A DNA stretch of 64,000 nucleotides from Methylocapsa sp. S129 (GCF_009765995.1 NZ_LMUI01000042.1:344592-408591), one strand, 5' to 3'; positions 1-9,471 are shown, counted from the stretch's first letter. The notes: generated by a model from the letters alone, not told the origin. Made by a program: numbers and translations.

Positions 1-2739
1 GAGCGTCAAGGCGCCGGCGACGGCGGTCCCGGTTTGCGTCACCGTGCTGCTGATGGTCGAACTGAGATTGTTGACCGTATCGCCCAGCGTCAGCGCGGCG
101 CCGTTGCTCAGCGTCACGGCGCTGTTGTTTCCCACCGTGTTCAGCGCGGTCAGCATATTGTTGGCCGTCACGGCCAAAGTCGCGGGCGCCGGTTTGCTCT
201 TGGTGTCGTCCAGAAGGACGCCGTCGACATCGCTTGCAAAAATATTGACCCCGGCGAGAGTCACCGTGCCCGAATCCACTGTGATGGGGCCGCTGACGTT
301 CGCCGCTGTGGACAAAGCGACCGCGCCGGAGCCCGCAAACGTCAACCCGTTCGCGCCGGTGATCTCGGATGAAATCGTCGCATTTGCGCCGCTCAGCCAG
401 ACCACGCCTTCGCTGGCGCCGAAGGCTAGCGTCCCGTTCTTGATCGCGCTGCCGCTCGCCAGAATAAGTCCGGCCGGATTGACGCCATCGCCGATCGTCA
501 GACTATTCGACGCGCCAAGCGTGATCGTCTTGCCCTCGGTGTTGAGCGCGAAGGCGTCGACATTGCCCGTCGGCGTCGCATTGGCGGCGAGCGCGACGAC
601 CTGGCCGCTCGCCGTGCCGAGCGTCGTCGCGCTATAGGTCGCCTTGACATAGCCATTGGCGCCATAAGTCACAAAATCATAGGGACCGGCGTTTTTGGAC
701 ACGCCATTGTTGGTGACGATCCAGGCCGGCGCGATGCCGTTGACGAGCGAGGCGGCGCCCGTGCCCGAAAACACTTTTTCCTTCGATCCAAGCGTCGTTG
801 CGCTGGACGGGGAGAGGATCAATGTATCATTGCCGGTGCGATCGATGCCGTTGGTGAATGTCACCGTCTCTCCCGCGGCGCCGCCCGTCAATTGGAGGGC
901 CGCCGTCGCGCCGATGTTCAGACTGCTGAATGTCACGGCGCCGGCGGTTGTCGCATTGCTATTGGTGACGACCAAAGTCCGCTGCACATCGGTCAGCGAA
1001 CCCCAACTCGTCGTAAATCCGTTGACGTCGAATGTGCTGCCGCCGCCGAGAAAAAAGTCGCGCTCCAGCGCGGTAATATTCGCGCCCGCCTGGAACGTGC
1101 CGCCGTTCAACTCGACCTCGCCGATCGAAGCGGCCGGGCCGGTCGTATTGCCGAGCGCGGCGTCGCTCATGACTTCGACCGTCGGAGTCCCGGTGGCGCC
1201 GATGATCAGATTGCCATAGAAATAGGGATTGCTTCCCGACAGGATCAACTTTCCCTGGGTTCCGCTATTGAGATCGTCGATCGTCAGATCCGAATAGCCC
1301 GTAGCGTTGCCGATCCCGACGCCGATCGTGCCGAGGGAAGCGATTTCGCCGGTCAGGCTGACGACATAGCCGTTGACATTGATGGTCGCCGCTTCGCCGT
1401 CGACCGCGATCGGCCGATCCAGCGTGAACGTGCTCGTTCCATTGCCTGCCGCCGTGCCGATCTGCAGCGTGCCGTTGCCTTCCGTTAGGCTGTTGAACAC
1501 GATGCCGTTGGCGCTTTGAACGCTTTGCAGGACGCTGTTCGGGTTGATGGTCGCGCCGGCCGGCGAAGCCGCGCCGAGCGAGGCGTCGCTGGCGACGATC
1601 AACGTGCCGGCGAGGATCGACGTGCCGCCGGTATAAGTATTGATGCCATTCAGAGTCACCGTATGCCCCGCGTCGTCTCCGAGCTCCATAATGAAGCCGG
1701 TGTTGGGCGTGCCGATCATAATTGGCGCCGTCGCCGTGCCGGCGTTGATCTGGGTGATTCCGGTGAACCCGCCGTTGCCGTCCATCGCGCCATCGGCCAG
1801 CGTCGCGTTGCTGATCCCGCCGCTGTTCACGATATTGGCGCTGAGGATGAAGCCGGGCAATTGAGCCGCCGTGACGGCGCCCGCCACATTGGGCAGGCTC
1901 GTCACGCTCTTCGCATTGAGATTCCACTGCGTGGCCAGCGCGATATCGCCGGGCGACAGGTAGGGAAGCCCGAGTCCGCCTTTGGCGTTTCGATAGGCGG
2001 CCGCTTCCAGGAAATCGGAATAAAGGCCTGTCATCTTGTCGAGGCCCGGCGTCGAAGCGCCGACCGCCCCCGTGATGTTCGCCGCACTGGTGAAAAGGAC
2101 CGAACTTTTGTTCTTGAGGATGCTGTATTCAAGGCCGCGATAGACGTCGCTGTTCAGGCCGGTCAGGCTCGTGGGAATTGGCGCGCCGGTCGCCGTATTG
2201 ACGGTTTCGGCAACGCCGTCGTTCAAGGGAAGCAGCAGGTTTTGCGCCTGCATCATCGCAAAGAATTCCGCGGTCGTCAGATTCGAATAATTGGCGATGA
2301 CATTGACATAAACCGTCGGGTCCGACGCGCCGTAAATAGAGTTCTCCAAGGCGGTGAAGGTGTGATGGCCGTCGGTCAGGTAAAGCTTGCCGCCCGGGCC
2401 GACGACGACGGGTTCGATGTCCGTCAACAAGTTGGACTGCAATTGCGACGGCGCCAAAAGGTCGAAACCCGCCGCCTTCTTGCCGACCTCGGTCAATCCT
2501 TCGTTCATTTGCGTTGGCAGCAGGCTGTCCACTGGCACGCTGTAAAGGGCGAGCGGTCCAGGTTGGATGGCGGCGGCAGTGGCGCTGTTATAGGTCTGGA
2601 ATGCGCTGATGGGGAGTTGCCCCGCCGTAGCTTGGCCAGCGCCTATAGCAAGAAGAATCGCGGGGGTGACGAGGGCGGCGTAATAAAGGGCCCGGGGACG
2701 CAGCGAGCCGCGCGCAACTTTCGATTCTTGAATACGCAT
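1..2739 (-). CDS. Exported ParB-like nuclease domain protein with autotransporter-type beta repeats (3' end beyond window)
   Basis: The frame is open from ATG at 2739 to base 1 (913 codons, no stop), so the C-terminus is missing. Residues 1-40 form a signal peptide with a basic N-region, a hydrophobic core (AALVTPAILLAIGAG) and a possible cleavage after ATA. Residues 65-170 match the ParB-like nuclease family ParBc_2: SLLPTQMNEGLTEVG, then PVVVGPGGKLYLTDGHH at 110-126. From about 355 the protein is Gly/Asn/Thr/Ala-rich and carries autotransporter-associated beta-strand repeats, for example NGINTYTGGTSILAGTL near 364-380. I infer an exported or outer-membrane protein; a C-terminal beta-barrel would be expected past the edge but cannot be seen. 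Whether the ParB-like domain is catalytic outside the cell is unknown. Confidence 0.85.
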   Translation of the reverse strand, partial: MRIQESKVARGSLRPRALYYAALVTPAILLAIGAGQATAGQLPISAFQTYNSATAAAIQPGPLALYSVPVDSLLPTQMNEGLTEVGKKAAGFDLLAPSQLQSNLLTDIEPVVVGPGGKLYLTDGHHTFTALENSIYGASDPTVYVNVIANYSNLTTAEFFAMMQAQNLLLPLNDGVAETVNTATGAPIPTSLTGLNSDVYRGLEYSILKNKSSVLFTSAANITGAVGASTPGLDKMTGLYSDFLEAAAYRNAKGGLGLPYLSPGDIALATQWNLNAKSVTSLPNVAGAVTAAQLPGFILSANIVNSGGISNATLADGAMDGNGGFTGITQINAGTATAPIMIGTPNTGFIMELGDDAGHTVTLNGINTYTGGTSILAGTLIVASDASLGAASPAGATINPNSVLQSVQSANGIVFNSLTEGNGTLQIGTAAGNGTSTFTLDRPIAVDGEAATINVNGYVVSLTGEIASLGTIGVGIGNATGYSDLTIDDLNSGTQGKLILSGSNPYFYGNLIIGATGTPTVEVMSDAALGNTTGPAASIGEVELNGGTFQAGANITALERDFFLGGGSTFDVNGFTTSWGSLTDVQRTLVVTNSNATTAGAVTFSSLNIGATAALQLTGGAAGETVTFTNGIDRTGNDTLILSPSSATTLGSKEKVFSGTGAASLVNGIAPAWIVTNNGVSKNAGPYDFVTYGANGYVKATYSATTLGTASGQVVALAANATPTGNVDAFALNTEGKTITLGASNSLTIGDGVNPAGLILASGSAIKNGTLAFGASEGVVWLSGANATISSEITGANGLTFAGSGAVALSTAANVSGPITVDSGTVTLAGVNIFASDVDGVLLDDTKSKPAPATLAVTANNMLTALNTVGNNSAVTLSNGAALTLGDTVNNLSSTISSTVTQTGTAVAGALTL

Positions 2740-2882
2740 CTGCAAACGCCCCAGTCCCGGTTTCGTCACGACAGGGGCGCATCGGTAGGGGGTGAGTTTG
2801 ACGCGTTAGCGACAAATTCTTAACACATTTTTAACACAACGGGCGATTTACGCGGCTGCGCCATTCCGCGCGCCATTTGCGG

Positions 2883-4013
2883 TCAGCGAACGCTTTGATA
2901 GCCGCCGGGAACGCCGCGGGGCGACAGAACGAACTGGCCGACGCTGATCTCCCGCGATCGAAAGCTACCCGCGCAGCCCAGGAGATAATATTCCCACATG
3001 CGGCAGAAGCGCCCGCCGTCCTGCCCCTTCTTGTTCATCAACGCCGCAATGTCCGTCCGATTGGATTGGAACTTCGCATTCCAGGCCATCAAGGTCTTGT
3101 CGTAGTCGGCGCCGAAATTATGCACATCCTCGACGACGAACAGCCCGTGAACGGCCGTCCCGATCTGCCCGACGGTCGGCAGGACCCCGTTGGGAAAAAT
3201 GTATCTGTCGATCCACGGGTCGAGAGGCGAGGGTTCATTCGACCAGATTGTGTGAAGCAGGAACAATCCGTCTTCGCGAACAAGGCGCCGGGCGCCTTCG
3301 AAATAGGCCCGATAATTCTTCGGTCCGACATGCTCGAACATGCCCATCGATGCGATATGGTCGAACGGCGCGTCCGCGACATCGCGATAATCCTGAAGCC
3401 GGAATTCCGCAGCAAGCCCAGCATAGCGGCGGCGGGCATAGGCGACCTGTTCCTCGGAAACCGTGACGCCGATGCATTGGGCGCCATAGCGCTCGGCGGC
3501 AAAGCCGATGAAAGCGCCCCAGCCGCAGCCGATATCGAGAATGTGCTGGCCCGCGCGCAATCCAAGCTTGCGGCAGATGAGGTCGAGCTTGCCGTCCTGC
3601 GCTTCGTCGAGGGTGCGGGCCTCCTTCCAATAGCCGCAACTGCCGGTGAGGCGGCTGTCGAAAGTCGCTTCGAACACTTCGACGGGCAGGTCGTAATGCA
3701 CCTCGGCGACGCGGCGCGCTCGGCGCCGGGTCTGTCTGTTCTGCAGCTTCGACCTGGCGACGAGCAAGGCCAGGTTCATCGATAAGGGAAGCTTTTCGCT
3801 GAGCCGGGCGCCCACCACCCGCGCAAAGAACTCGTCGAGCCGTTCGCAGGTGAACCAGCCGTCCATATAGGCTTCGCCAAGGCCGAGCGATCCGCTTGCG
3901 AAAACGCGCGCATACACGGCCTTGTCGTGAACCTGGATGTCCCAGGGATTGTGGCCGTTGATTTCAATGCCCGCCCGCGACAGCAGGTCTCGCGCAACCG
4001 TCTCTTGATTCAT
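2883..4013 (-). CDS. cfa: Cyclopropane-fatty-acyl-phospholipid synthase
   Basis: 376 aa SAM-dependent methyltransferase that adds a methylene bridge to unsaturated acyl chains of membrane phospholipids. An N-terminal lipid-binding part (about 1-100) is followed by HYDLP at 106-110, GSCGYW around Cys126 (the position of the reactive cysteine in the family) and the SAM-binding loop LDIGCGWG at 159-166. Its length matches the family (about 380 aa). It stands alone on the minus strand between the ParB-like protein gene and a glutathione transferase. The ribosome binding site at 4013 is weak. The short hydrophilic N-terminus is as expected for this peripheral membrane enzyme. Confidence 0.92.
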   Translation of the reverse strand: MNQETVARDLLSRAGIEINGHNPWDIQVHDKAVYARVFASGSLGLGEAYMDGWFTCERLDEFFARVVGARLSEKLPLSMNLALLVARSKLQNRQTRRRARRVAEVHYDLPVEVFEATFDSRLTGSCGYWKEARTLDEAQDGKLDLICRKLGLRAGQHILDIGCGWGAFIGFAAERYGAQCIGVTVSEEQVAYARRRYAGLAAEFRLQDYRDVADAPFDHIASMGMFEHVGPKNYRAYFEGARRLVREDGLFLLHTIWSNEPSPLDPWIDRYIFPNGVLPTVGQIGTAVHGLFVVEDVHNFGADYDKTLMAWNAKFQSNRTDIAALMNKKGQDGGRFCRMWEYYLLGCAGSFRSREISVGQFVLSPRGVPGGYQSVR

Positions 4014-4131
4014 TGTCGAAAGACTCGATCATTCCTCGATTTGAATAGAGGCGCGCCTATGTCATCGACGCGGGAGGCGACAATGCGACAAGGGAAACAG
4101 GCGCGTGGCGCCGCCATGGGTCGCCGCGACG

Positions 4132-4806
4132 TCACGCCGCCAGATGCTTGAACATATGGCTTCGCGCCTCATCGTCCATTTCGGGTTTGAACGGATGGCG
4201 GTCTTTTAAAGTCTTGGCGCGGGCGGCGGCCGGTCGCGCGTCGATCTCGTCGAACAGCCGCTTGAGATGCGGGTATTTGCTCCAGGCGTCGTCGCCGAGG
4301 ACGAACGGGATCATGCGCGCCCAGCCCCAGACATCCATGTCGACGATCGTGTAGACGTCGCCGACGATATAAGGACGATCGGCGAGGCGATCGTTCAGCA
4401 CCGAGAAATGGCGGTGGGCTTCATATTGATAGCGCTTGTGGGCGTAGAGCACTTTCTCGGGTGCGAAATGCTTGAAATGCACCGCCTGGCCGCAGAACGG
4501 GCCAAGGCCGGTGGCCGCCAGCATCAGCCAGGACAGCAATTCGCCGCGGCTCGATGGCGTCGCGGGCAGAAACTTGCCGGTCTTCTCGGCGAGATAGAGC
4601 AGGATCGCATTGCTGTCGAACACAATGGTCTCGCCGTCGACGATGACCGGGACCTTGCCGTTCGGATTGATTTTGAGGAATTCCGGCGCGAATTGATCGC
4701 CTTTGCGCGTATCGATGGGCGCGGGCTCGAAGGGCAGGCCCGCCTCTTCGAGGAACAGCGCCACTTTCGTCGGGTTGGGCGAGCCGTTGAAATAGAATTT
4801 CAGCAT
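4132..4806 (-). CDS. Glutathione S-transferase family protein
   Basis: 224 aa, cytosolic. An N-terminal thioredoxin-like domain (about 1-80) contains NPNGKVPVIVDGETIVFDSN, the usual glutathione-binding segment with the cis-Pro and the D-S/N pair. A helical C-terminal domain (about 90-205) follows. The predicted role is glutathione conjugation or reduction of electrophiles; the substrate cannot be told. The start at 4806 (MLKFYFNG) is chosen because the family begins there, whereas the upstream extension of the open frame runs antisense into the glycosyltransferase gene and has no GST similarity. Confidence 0.9.
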   Translation of the reverse strand: MLKFYFNGSPNPTKVALFLEEAGLPFEPAPIDTRKGDQFAPEFLKINPNGKVPVIVDGETIVFDSNAILLYLAEKTGKFLPATPSSRGELLSWLMLAATGLGPFCGQAVHFKHFAPEKVLYAHKRYQYEAHRHFSVLNDRLADRPYIVGDVYTIVDMDVWGWARMIPFVLGDDAWSKYPHLKRLFDEIDARPAAARAKTLKDRHPFKPEMDDEARSHMFKHLAA

Positions 4807-4946
4807 GAAGGTCTCCGGTCGGTCGGGCAGGCTGCGATCCCTGCCAGGGCGCCATTTATATCCGAGGAGGCGTCGATGGGGAGTCGGAAAAAGCCGACGA
4901 CGCGGTCGCCGCATCGTTCTGGCGCCGAAGGCGGGAGAAGCGCCCG

Positions 4947-5954
4947 CTACGCCCTCGGCGCGGCCATCGTCAGATAAAGGATGCGCTTTTGCTCGACTCT
5001 CGATCGCGCGAGGCTGTCGAGGATCAGCCCGCAGGCGCCCATCAGCGCGGCGAACAAAGTGAGGCCCGTGCAGAGCACTACGGTGGGAATGCGCGGCACG
5101 AGGCCTGTCGCGATGAAGGTCGTAACGATGGGGATCGCCAGCGCGATCGCCAGCGCCATCGCCGCGCCGGCGAACGATCCGAAGAACAGGGCCGGGCGCG
5201 TTTCCTTGAGCAGGACAGCGAAGGTCGAGAGGATGCGCAGGCCGTCGCGGAAGGTGCGCAGCTTGGAGGACGAACCTTCGTCGCGCTTGCCATAGGGCAG
5301 GATGATTTCGGCGGTCGGCAGTTTCAATTGGCTGGCGTGGACGCAAAGCTCCGTCTCGATCTCGAAGCCGGACGACAAAGCGGGGAAGCTTTTGACGAAA
5401 CGGCGCGAGAAGGCGCGATAGCCTGAGAAAATATCCTCGAATCCGGCGCCAAACAGCGCGTGATAAAGCCGGTTGAACAGGCGGTTGCCGATGGCGTGGC
5501 CGCGCCTATGCGCATCCTGCATCACCATCGCCCGGGCGCCGATCGCCATATCGACATTGTCCTGCGCCACGCAGGCGACGAGCAGCGGCGCGGAAGCGGC
5601 GTCGTACGTGCCGTCGCCGTCGGCCATCAGATAGATGTCGGCGTCGATGTCGGCGAACATGCGGCGCACGACATTGCCCTTGCCGGGCCTCGGCTCGAAA
5701 TGCACCTCGGCGCCGGCCGCGGCGGCGATGGCGGCGGTCGCGTCGCTGGAGGCATTGTCGAAGACAATGACGCGCGCCTCGGGCAAAGCGGCTTGGAATT
5801 CGCCGATCACACGCGCGATCGCGGCCGCCTCGTTGTGGCAGGGCAGGATCACGGCGACGCGCGGCGCGGCTTCTTTGGCGGCGCCAAGTCCGTCGAGTGC
5901 GCCGCGCATATGGCGCGCCGCATTGCGCAGCGAATGAGTCATGATGACTGACAT
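4947..5954 (-). CDS. Membrane-anchored family 2 glycosyltransferase (polyprenyl-phosphate hexose synthase-like)
   Basis: 335 aa. A GT-A domain begins at about residue 32 with RVAVILPCHNEA, followed by FDNASSDAT (nucleotide-sugar binding) and the metal-binding DGD at 112-114. Two C-terminal membrane helices (about 255-285 and 292-317) recall DPM1/GtrB enzymes, which load a hexose onto a polyprenyl phosphate. An in-frame start at 6044 is possible, but the 30 extra codons use CTA, AGA, TTA, ACA and ATA, which are rare in this genome, and lie in an AT-rich stretch, so I place the start at 5954. It is divergent from a GT-C-like membrane protein gene at 6186 that could use the lipid-linked sugar. 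The sugar and acceptor are unknown. Confidence 0.85.
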   Translation of the reverse strand: MSVIMTHSLRNAARHMRGALDGLGAAKEAAPRVAVILPCHNEAAAIARVIGEFQAALPEARVIVFDNASSDATAAIAAAAGAEVHFEPRPGKGNVVRRMFADIDADIYLMADGDGTYDAASAPLLVACVAQDNVDMAIGARAMVMQDAHRRGHAIGNRLFNRLYHALFGAGFEDIFSGYRAFSRRFVKSFPALSSGFEIETELCVHASQLKLPTAEIILPYGKRDEGSSSKLRTFRDGLRILSTFAVLLKETRPALFFGSFAGAAMALAIALAIPIVTTFIATGLVPRIPTVVLCTGLTLFAALMGACGLILDSLARSRVEQKRILYLTMAAPRA

Positions 5955-6185
5955 ATTATTTTCTATATGATTGAATTTATTTGTTAAAACGTCTTGCTGT
6001 GCGGCTCTATCGGAAGCCGAAGCGGCGCGCTCTAGTTTCGACATTCAAGCCCCGAGACTGGGTTTGCGGCGACGAGCTAACCCGATCTCAATCATTGGCT
6101 GGGAAAAGTTGAGCCTTGGTGAAAGAGCGCGCTCCATTTCCGGCGACCGCCTGCCGCGCGCTGTTTCGGCCTTTGGGAATCAGGC

Positions 6186-7988
6186 ATGTCCGTCGCTTTT
6201 GTCCGCCCCTCGCAAGCGTACGCCGCCCGCGCGGGCTCGCCGCTTCACTCCGTCGCTTTTCTCACCGCCGTCGGCCTTATCTTCACCCTGGCGATTTCCT
6301 GGCGGGACGCGGCGGAGGTCTGGCGAACCGGCGCTTTCGCCAATACCGACGATGCGATGCGTCTCGTGGAAGTGCGCGACTGGCTCGCCGGCCAGGCCTG
6401 GTTCGATCTGCATCAATATCGGCTCGATCCGCCGGACGGCGAGCCCATGCATTGGACTCGCGTTCTCGATCTGCCTTTGGGGCTGCTGATCAGGATTTTC
6501 TCGGTTTTCCTGCCGGTCGAGAGCGCCGAGCGGTTGACCCGCATCGTCTTTCCGCTGGCGCTGCACGGCGCTTTGTTCGCCGCCATCGCTTGTCTCGCGC
6601 GAAGGTTGGCCGGCCCCGCCGCCATGCTGCCGGCCGTCATGATCGCCGCCCTGACCGGCGGCGTCCTCGTGCAATTTCAGCCGGGGCGCATCCATCATCA
6701 TTCCGCGCAAATCCTACTTGCCGTGCTGATCCTTTGGGCGACCATCGGCGCGATCGACGCGCGGAAATTCTGGCCGGCGGCGGGCGCGGCGGCTTTGGCC
6801 GCTTTGTCCTTGTCGATCAATATCGAGAACCTGACCTATATTCTGGTCGAGATCGCCGCCTTCGCTTTGGTGTTCGTCGCGCAAGGGGAGCGGTTCCGCG
6901 CCGCGCTTTTAGGATTTGGCCTCTCGCTGGCGGCTTCCTCGTTGATCGTCTTTATCGCGACGGTTGGGCCGTCGCGCTACTTTGTCGGCGCCTGCGACGC
7001 CTTCTCGACTGCCCATCTCGTCGCGATTTTCTTTGGAGCGGCGGCATTCTCTATTCTCGCAGCTCTATCCCATCGTTTGACGAGCGCGCCCCTGCGTTTG
7101 GCCGGCTGCGCTCTGGGCGGCGCTGTCGTGCTGGGCGTGATGGCGCTCGCCTATCCCGCCTGTCTGCACGATCCGCAAGCGGGCGTGGATCCGCTGCTGC
7201 GCAAGCTGTGGCTCGAACACGTCGAAGAGGCGCGCCCGCTTTTCAGCCTCGTCGTCGCCCATCCCGTGAAATTCGTCACCCTGGCCCTTGCGACGCTGCT
7301 CGGCTTTGCCGGCGCGCTCGCCGCCGCCTGGCGCGAGGAAGGCGCGACGCGAGTCAATTGGCTCGTCGTCTGCGCCTTTATCGCCATCGGCCTTGCGACT
7401 TCGCTATGGCAAGTGCGCGCACTCTCGTCGGCCTCGGCCGTCGCCATATTCGGCGGCGCCTGGGTCGTCGCGCGCACGGCCGATTGGGCCGCGCGGCGCT
7501 CCGGCGCGCTGGCCAAGCTTGCGCCATTTGCGCTGGGCTTGCCGTTCTGCTCGGTTTTCTGGGCGGCTGTCGCGCCGGCCCAGGCCCAGTCGAACGCGGT
7601 CGAAGGCCGCACGATCTGTCGCGCGCCGGCGGCGATCGAGGCGCTTGGCGCGTTGCCGACGTCGTTGCTGATGGCGCCGATCGACATGGGGTCGGACATC
7701 CTCGCCAACTCTCACCATTCCGTACTCGCGGCGCCCTATCATCGCGACAATCACGGCAATCGGGAAATGGTCGATGCGATGATGGCCGAGCCTGAGGCCG
7801 CTCGGCAAATCGTCAGGAACAGCGGCGCCGCCTATGTCGTTTTCTGCCCGGCGATGCCGGAACTCGAAATATACGCCGCGGCCAGTCCCGACGGGCTCGC
7901 GGCGGCGCTGCTCAGCGGCAAATCGCCCGATTGGCTCGTCCCAGAGCCGATCGCCGGATCGCCGTACCGCATCTATAAAGTCCGCTAG
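6186..7988 (+). CDS. Polytopic membrane protein, GT-C superfamily (STT3/PMT-like), possible sugar transferase
   Basis: 600 aa with roughly 11-13 predicted membrane helices and a C-terminal soluble domain (about 480-600) containing HHSVLAAPYHRDNHGN and VVFCP. After the first helix the loop NTDDAMRLVEVRDWL (DD at 55-56) and DPPDGEPMHWTR recall the acidic first external loop and P-G-x-x-W segment of STT3/PMT enzymes, which use polyprenyl-linked sugars. I see no STT3 WWDYG motif, so it is not a standard oligosaccharyltransferase. It faces the GT2 gene at 5954 across 230 bases, and a two-protein pathway (lipid-sugar synthesis, then transfer on the periplasmic side) is an inference. Confidence 0.6.
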   Translation: MSVAFVRPSQAYAARAGSPLHSVAFLTAVGLIFTLAISWRDAAEVWRTGAFANTDDAMRLVEVRDWLAGQAWFDLHQYRLDPPDGEPMHWTRVLDLPLGLLIRIFSVFLPVESAERLTRIVFPLALHGALFAAIACLARRLAGPAAMLPAVMIAALTGGVLVQFQPGRIHHHSAQILLAVLILWATIGAIDARKFWPAAGAAALAALSLSINIENLTYILVEIAAFALVFVAQGERFRAALLGFGLSLAASSLIVFIATVGPSRYFVGACDAFSTAHLVAIFFGAAAFSILAALSHRLTSAPLRLAGCALGGAVVLGVMALAYPACLHDPQAGVDPLLRKLWLEHVEEARPLFSLVVAHPVKFVTLALATLLGFAGALAAAWREEGATRVNWLVVCAFIAIGLATSLWQVRALSSASAVAIFGGAWVVARTADWAARRSGALAKLAPFALGLPFCSVFWAAVAPAQAQSNAVEGRTICRAPAAIEALGALPTSLLMAPIDMGSDILANSHHSVLAAPYHRDNHGNREMVDAMMAEPEAARQIVRNSGAAYVVFCPAMPELEIYAAASPDGLAAALLSGKSPDWLVPEPIAGSPYRIYKVR

Positions 7989-8012
7989 CTGTTTAGTCCC
8001 GGCCGCTTGATC

Positions 8013-8621
8013 TTAGCTCCGCTTGGCCGCGATATAGGCTTTGAAGTCGCCCATTGACGCAAATTTAAAGGCGCCCTGATCGGTCTCGGCCTCGATCGAA
8101 CCATCGGAGAAGATCGAGTAATTGGCGCCGCCCGCGCCATAACGGCCAACGAGCGTCGGCGGCGCCGGCTCTGCAACAGGCGTGTCGGGCGTCTCCAAAG
8201 ACGGAAGATGCCCTTTTCGGTTTTCATTGATCGGCGGCGCTTCGTCGTCGCCAGAATCATCCAACATGGCGGAGGGCTCCGGCGCCGTCGCCGGCGACAG
8301 CCCCGAAACATCCGTGTCGGCCGCCGCGACGGGCTCAGGAACCGTGACGGGCTCGATGCCGGCCACGAGCGGCGGCACGATCGGCTCGGCGCGCTCCACC
8401 GGCTTTGCTTCGCTCCTGTCCAGGAACCCATAGCGCAACGCATCGACGCGACGGATCAACAAGCCGATCGCTATGACGATGAAGCCGCCGCTGACGCCGA
8501 TAGCGCCGCAGGTCGCATAGAGAAGGCCAAGCTCCGTCGTCAGCAGGTCGAAGCTCGCAGCAAGCGACGCGCCGCCGGCCAGGGTGAGAATCAGGCCCAG
8601 AAAGAATGCAATCCAGCTCAT
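8013..8621 (-). CDS. Two-TM protein with acidic/proline-rich linker and conserved C-terminal motif, unknown function
   Basis: 202 aa. Two hydrophobic helices (about 5-30 and 36-57) are followed by an acidic, Pro/Ala-rich linker (about 70-160) and a compact C-terminal block with GRYGAGGANYSIFSDGSIEA followed by FASMGDFKAYIA. That block looks like a small folded module recurring in uncharacterised alphaproteobacterial proteins (recalled, not searched). The start is ATG at 8621; a TTG two codons upstream is less likely. It is convergent with the upstream GT-C gene. No function is assigned. Confidence 0.7.
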   Translation of the reverse strand: MSWIAFFLGLILTLAGGASLAASFDLLTTELGLLYATCGAIGVSGGFIVIAIGLLIRRVDALRYGFLDRSEAKPVERAEPIVPPLVAGIEPVTVPEPVAAADTDVSGLSPATAPEPSAMLDDSGDDEAPPINENRKGHLPSLETPDTPVAEPAPPTLVGRYGAGGANYSIFSDGSIEAETDQGAFKFASMGDFKAYIAAKRS

Positions 8622-8821
8622 AACCAATCCAACGTGTTCATTTTGTCAGAAAAGCGGCGCGATTGTGCAACCGGCGATGGGAACGCGCAGCGGCGTAAAG
8701 CGTTCCCCTCCTACGGTTGCCGCCGCCGCTTGAGCGGTTTAACAATGCGCCGCATCGTTCGTGAGCTGGCGTTCCGGCCGGCGCGTTCCGACCCCGGTGT
8801 CGTTCAACAGGAGCTGAACCC

Positions 8822-9421
8822 ATGAGTTTCTCCCTTCCCGAATTGCCCTACGCCCATGACGCCTTGGGTCCCTATATGTCCAAGGAAACACTGGAATTTC
8901 ATCACGACAAGCATCATCTCGCCTATGTCAACAACGGCAATAATTTGCTCAAAGGCACGGAATGGGAAGGCAAGTCGCTTGTCGAGATCGTCAAGGGCTC
9001 GTTCGGCAAGAATCCTGGCCTCTTCAACAACGCCGGCCAGCACTACAATCATTCCCATTTCTGGAAATGGATGAAGCCGCATGGCGGGGGAAAGATTCCC
9101 GGCGCGCTCGAAAAAGCCATAGTCGATTCGCTCGGTTCAGTCGAAAAGGCGAAAGAAGACTTCATTCAGGCCGGCGTCACGCAGTTTGGCTCGGGTTGGG
9201 CCTGGCTGGCGGTGAAAGACGGCAAGATCGTCGTGACCAAGACGGCCAATGGGGAGAGCCCGCTTGTTCATGGCGCCCATCCGATCCTCGGCGTCGATGT
9301 GTGGGAACATTCTTACTACATCGATTACCGCAATCGCCGACCCGATTATCTCAAGGCTTTCGTCGAGAATCTGGTCAACTGGGACTATGTCGCCGAGCTC
9401 CACGCCGCAGCCGTGAAGTAA
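8822..9421 (+). CDS. sodB: Superoxide dismutase, Fe-type
   Basis: 199 aa cytosolic enzyme that dismutates superoxide to peroxide and oxygen. Metal ligands are His27 (FHHDKHH), His77 (NHSHF), Asp159 and His163 (DVWEHSYY). The Gln at 73 in NNAGQ lies on the iron-enzyme side of the Fe/Mn distinction, so Fe or cambialistic is more likely than Mn. There is no signal peptide. A clear ribosome binding site (AGGAG) precedes the ATG at 8822. An intrinsic terminator follows at 9433-9471. Complete and of normal family length. Confidence 0.96.
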   Translation: MSFSLPELPYAHDALGPYMSKETLEFHHDKHHLAYVNNGNNLLKGTEWEGKSLVEIVKGSFGKNPGLFNNAGQHYNHSHFWKWMKPHGGGKIPGALEKAIVDSLGSVEKAKEDFIQAGVTQFGSGWAWLAVKDGKIVVTKTANGESPLVHGAHPILGVDVWEHSYYIDYRNRRPDYLKAFVENLVNWDYVAELHAAAVK

Positions 9422-9432
9422 CGCCGGACAAA

Positions 9433-9471
9433 AAAGCGCCCGCGCCGTTGCGATTGACGGGCGGGCGCTTT
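9433..9471 (+). terminator. Intrinsic terminator between sodB and the convergent gene
   Basis: Perfect 11-bp inverted repeat: AAAGCGCCCGC (9433-9443) pairs with GCGGGCGCTTT (9461-9471). The A-rich left flank and T-rich right end allow it to work in both directions, for sodB and for the convergent exported-protein gene ending at 9503. Confidence 0.85.

Noticed and set aside
1516-2823. 435-codon plus-strand frame opposite the ParB-like exported protein
   Set aside because: Arg-rich shadow; the minus strand reads a signal peptide, ParB-like domain and beta repeats without interruption.
6116-7795. 559-codon frame overlapping the GT-C-like gene in another frame
   Set aside because: Very Arg-rich with no membrane pattern; the frame at 6186 has regular hydrophobic helices and sensible codon use.
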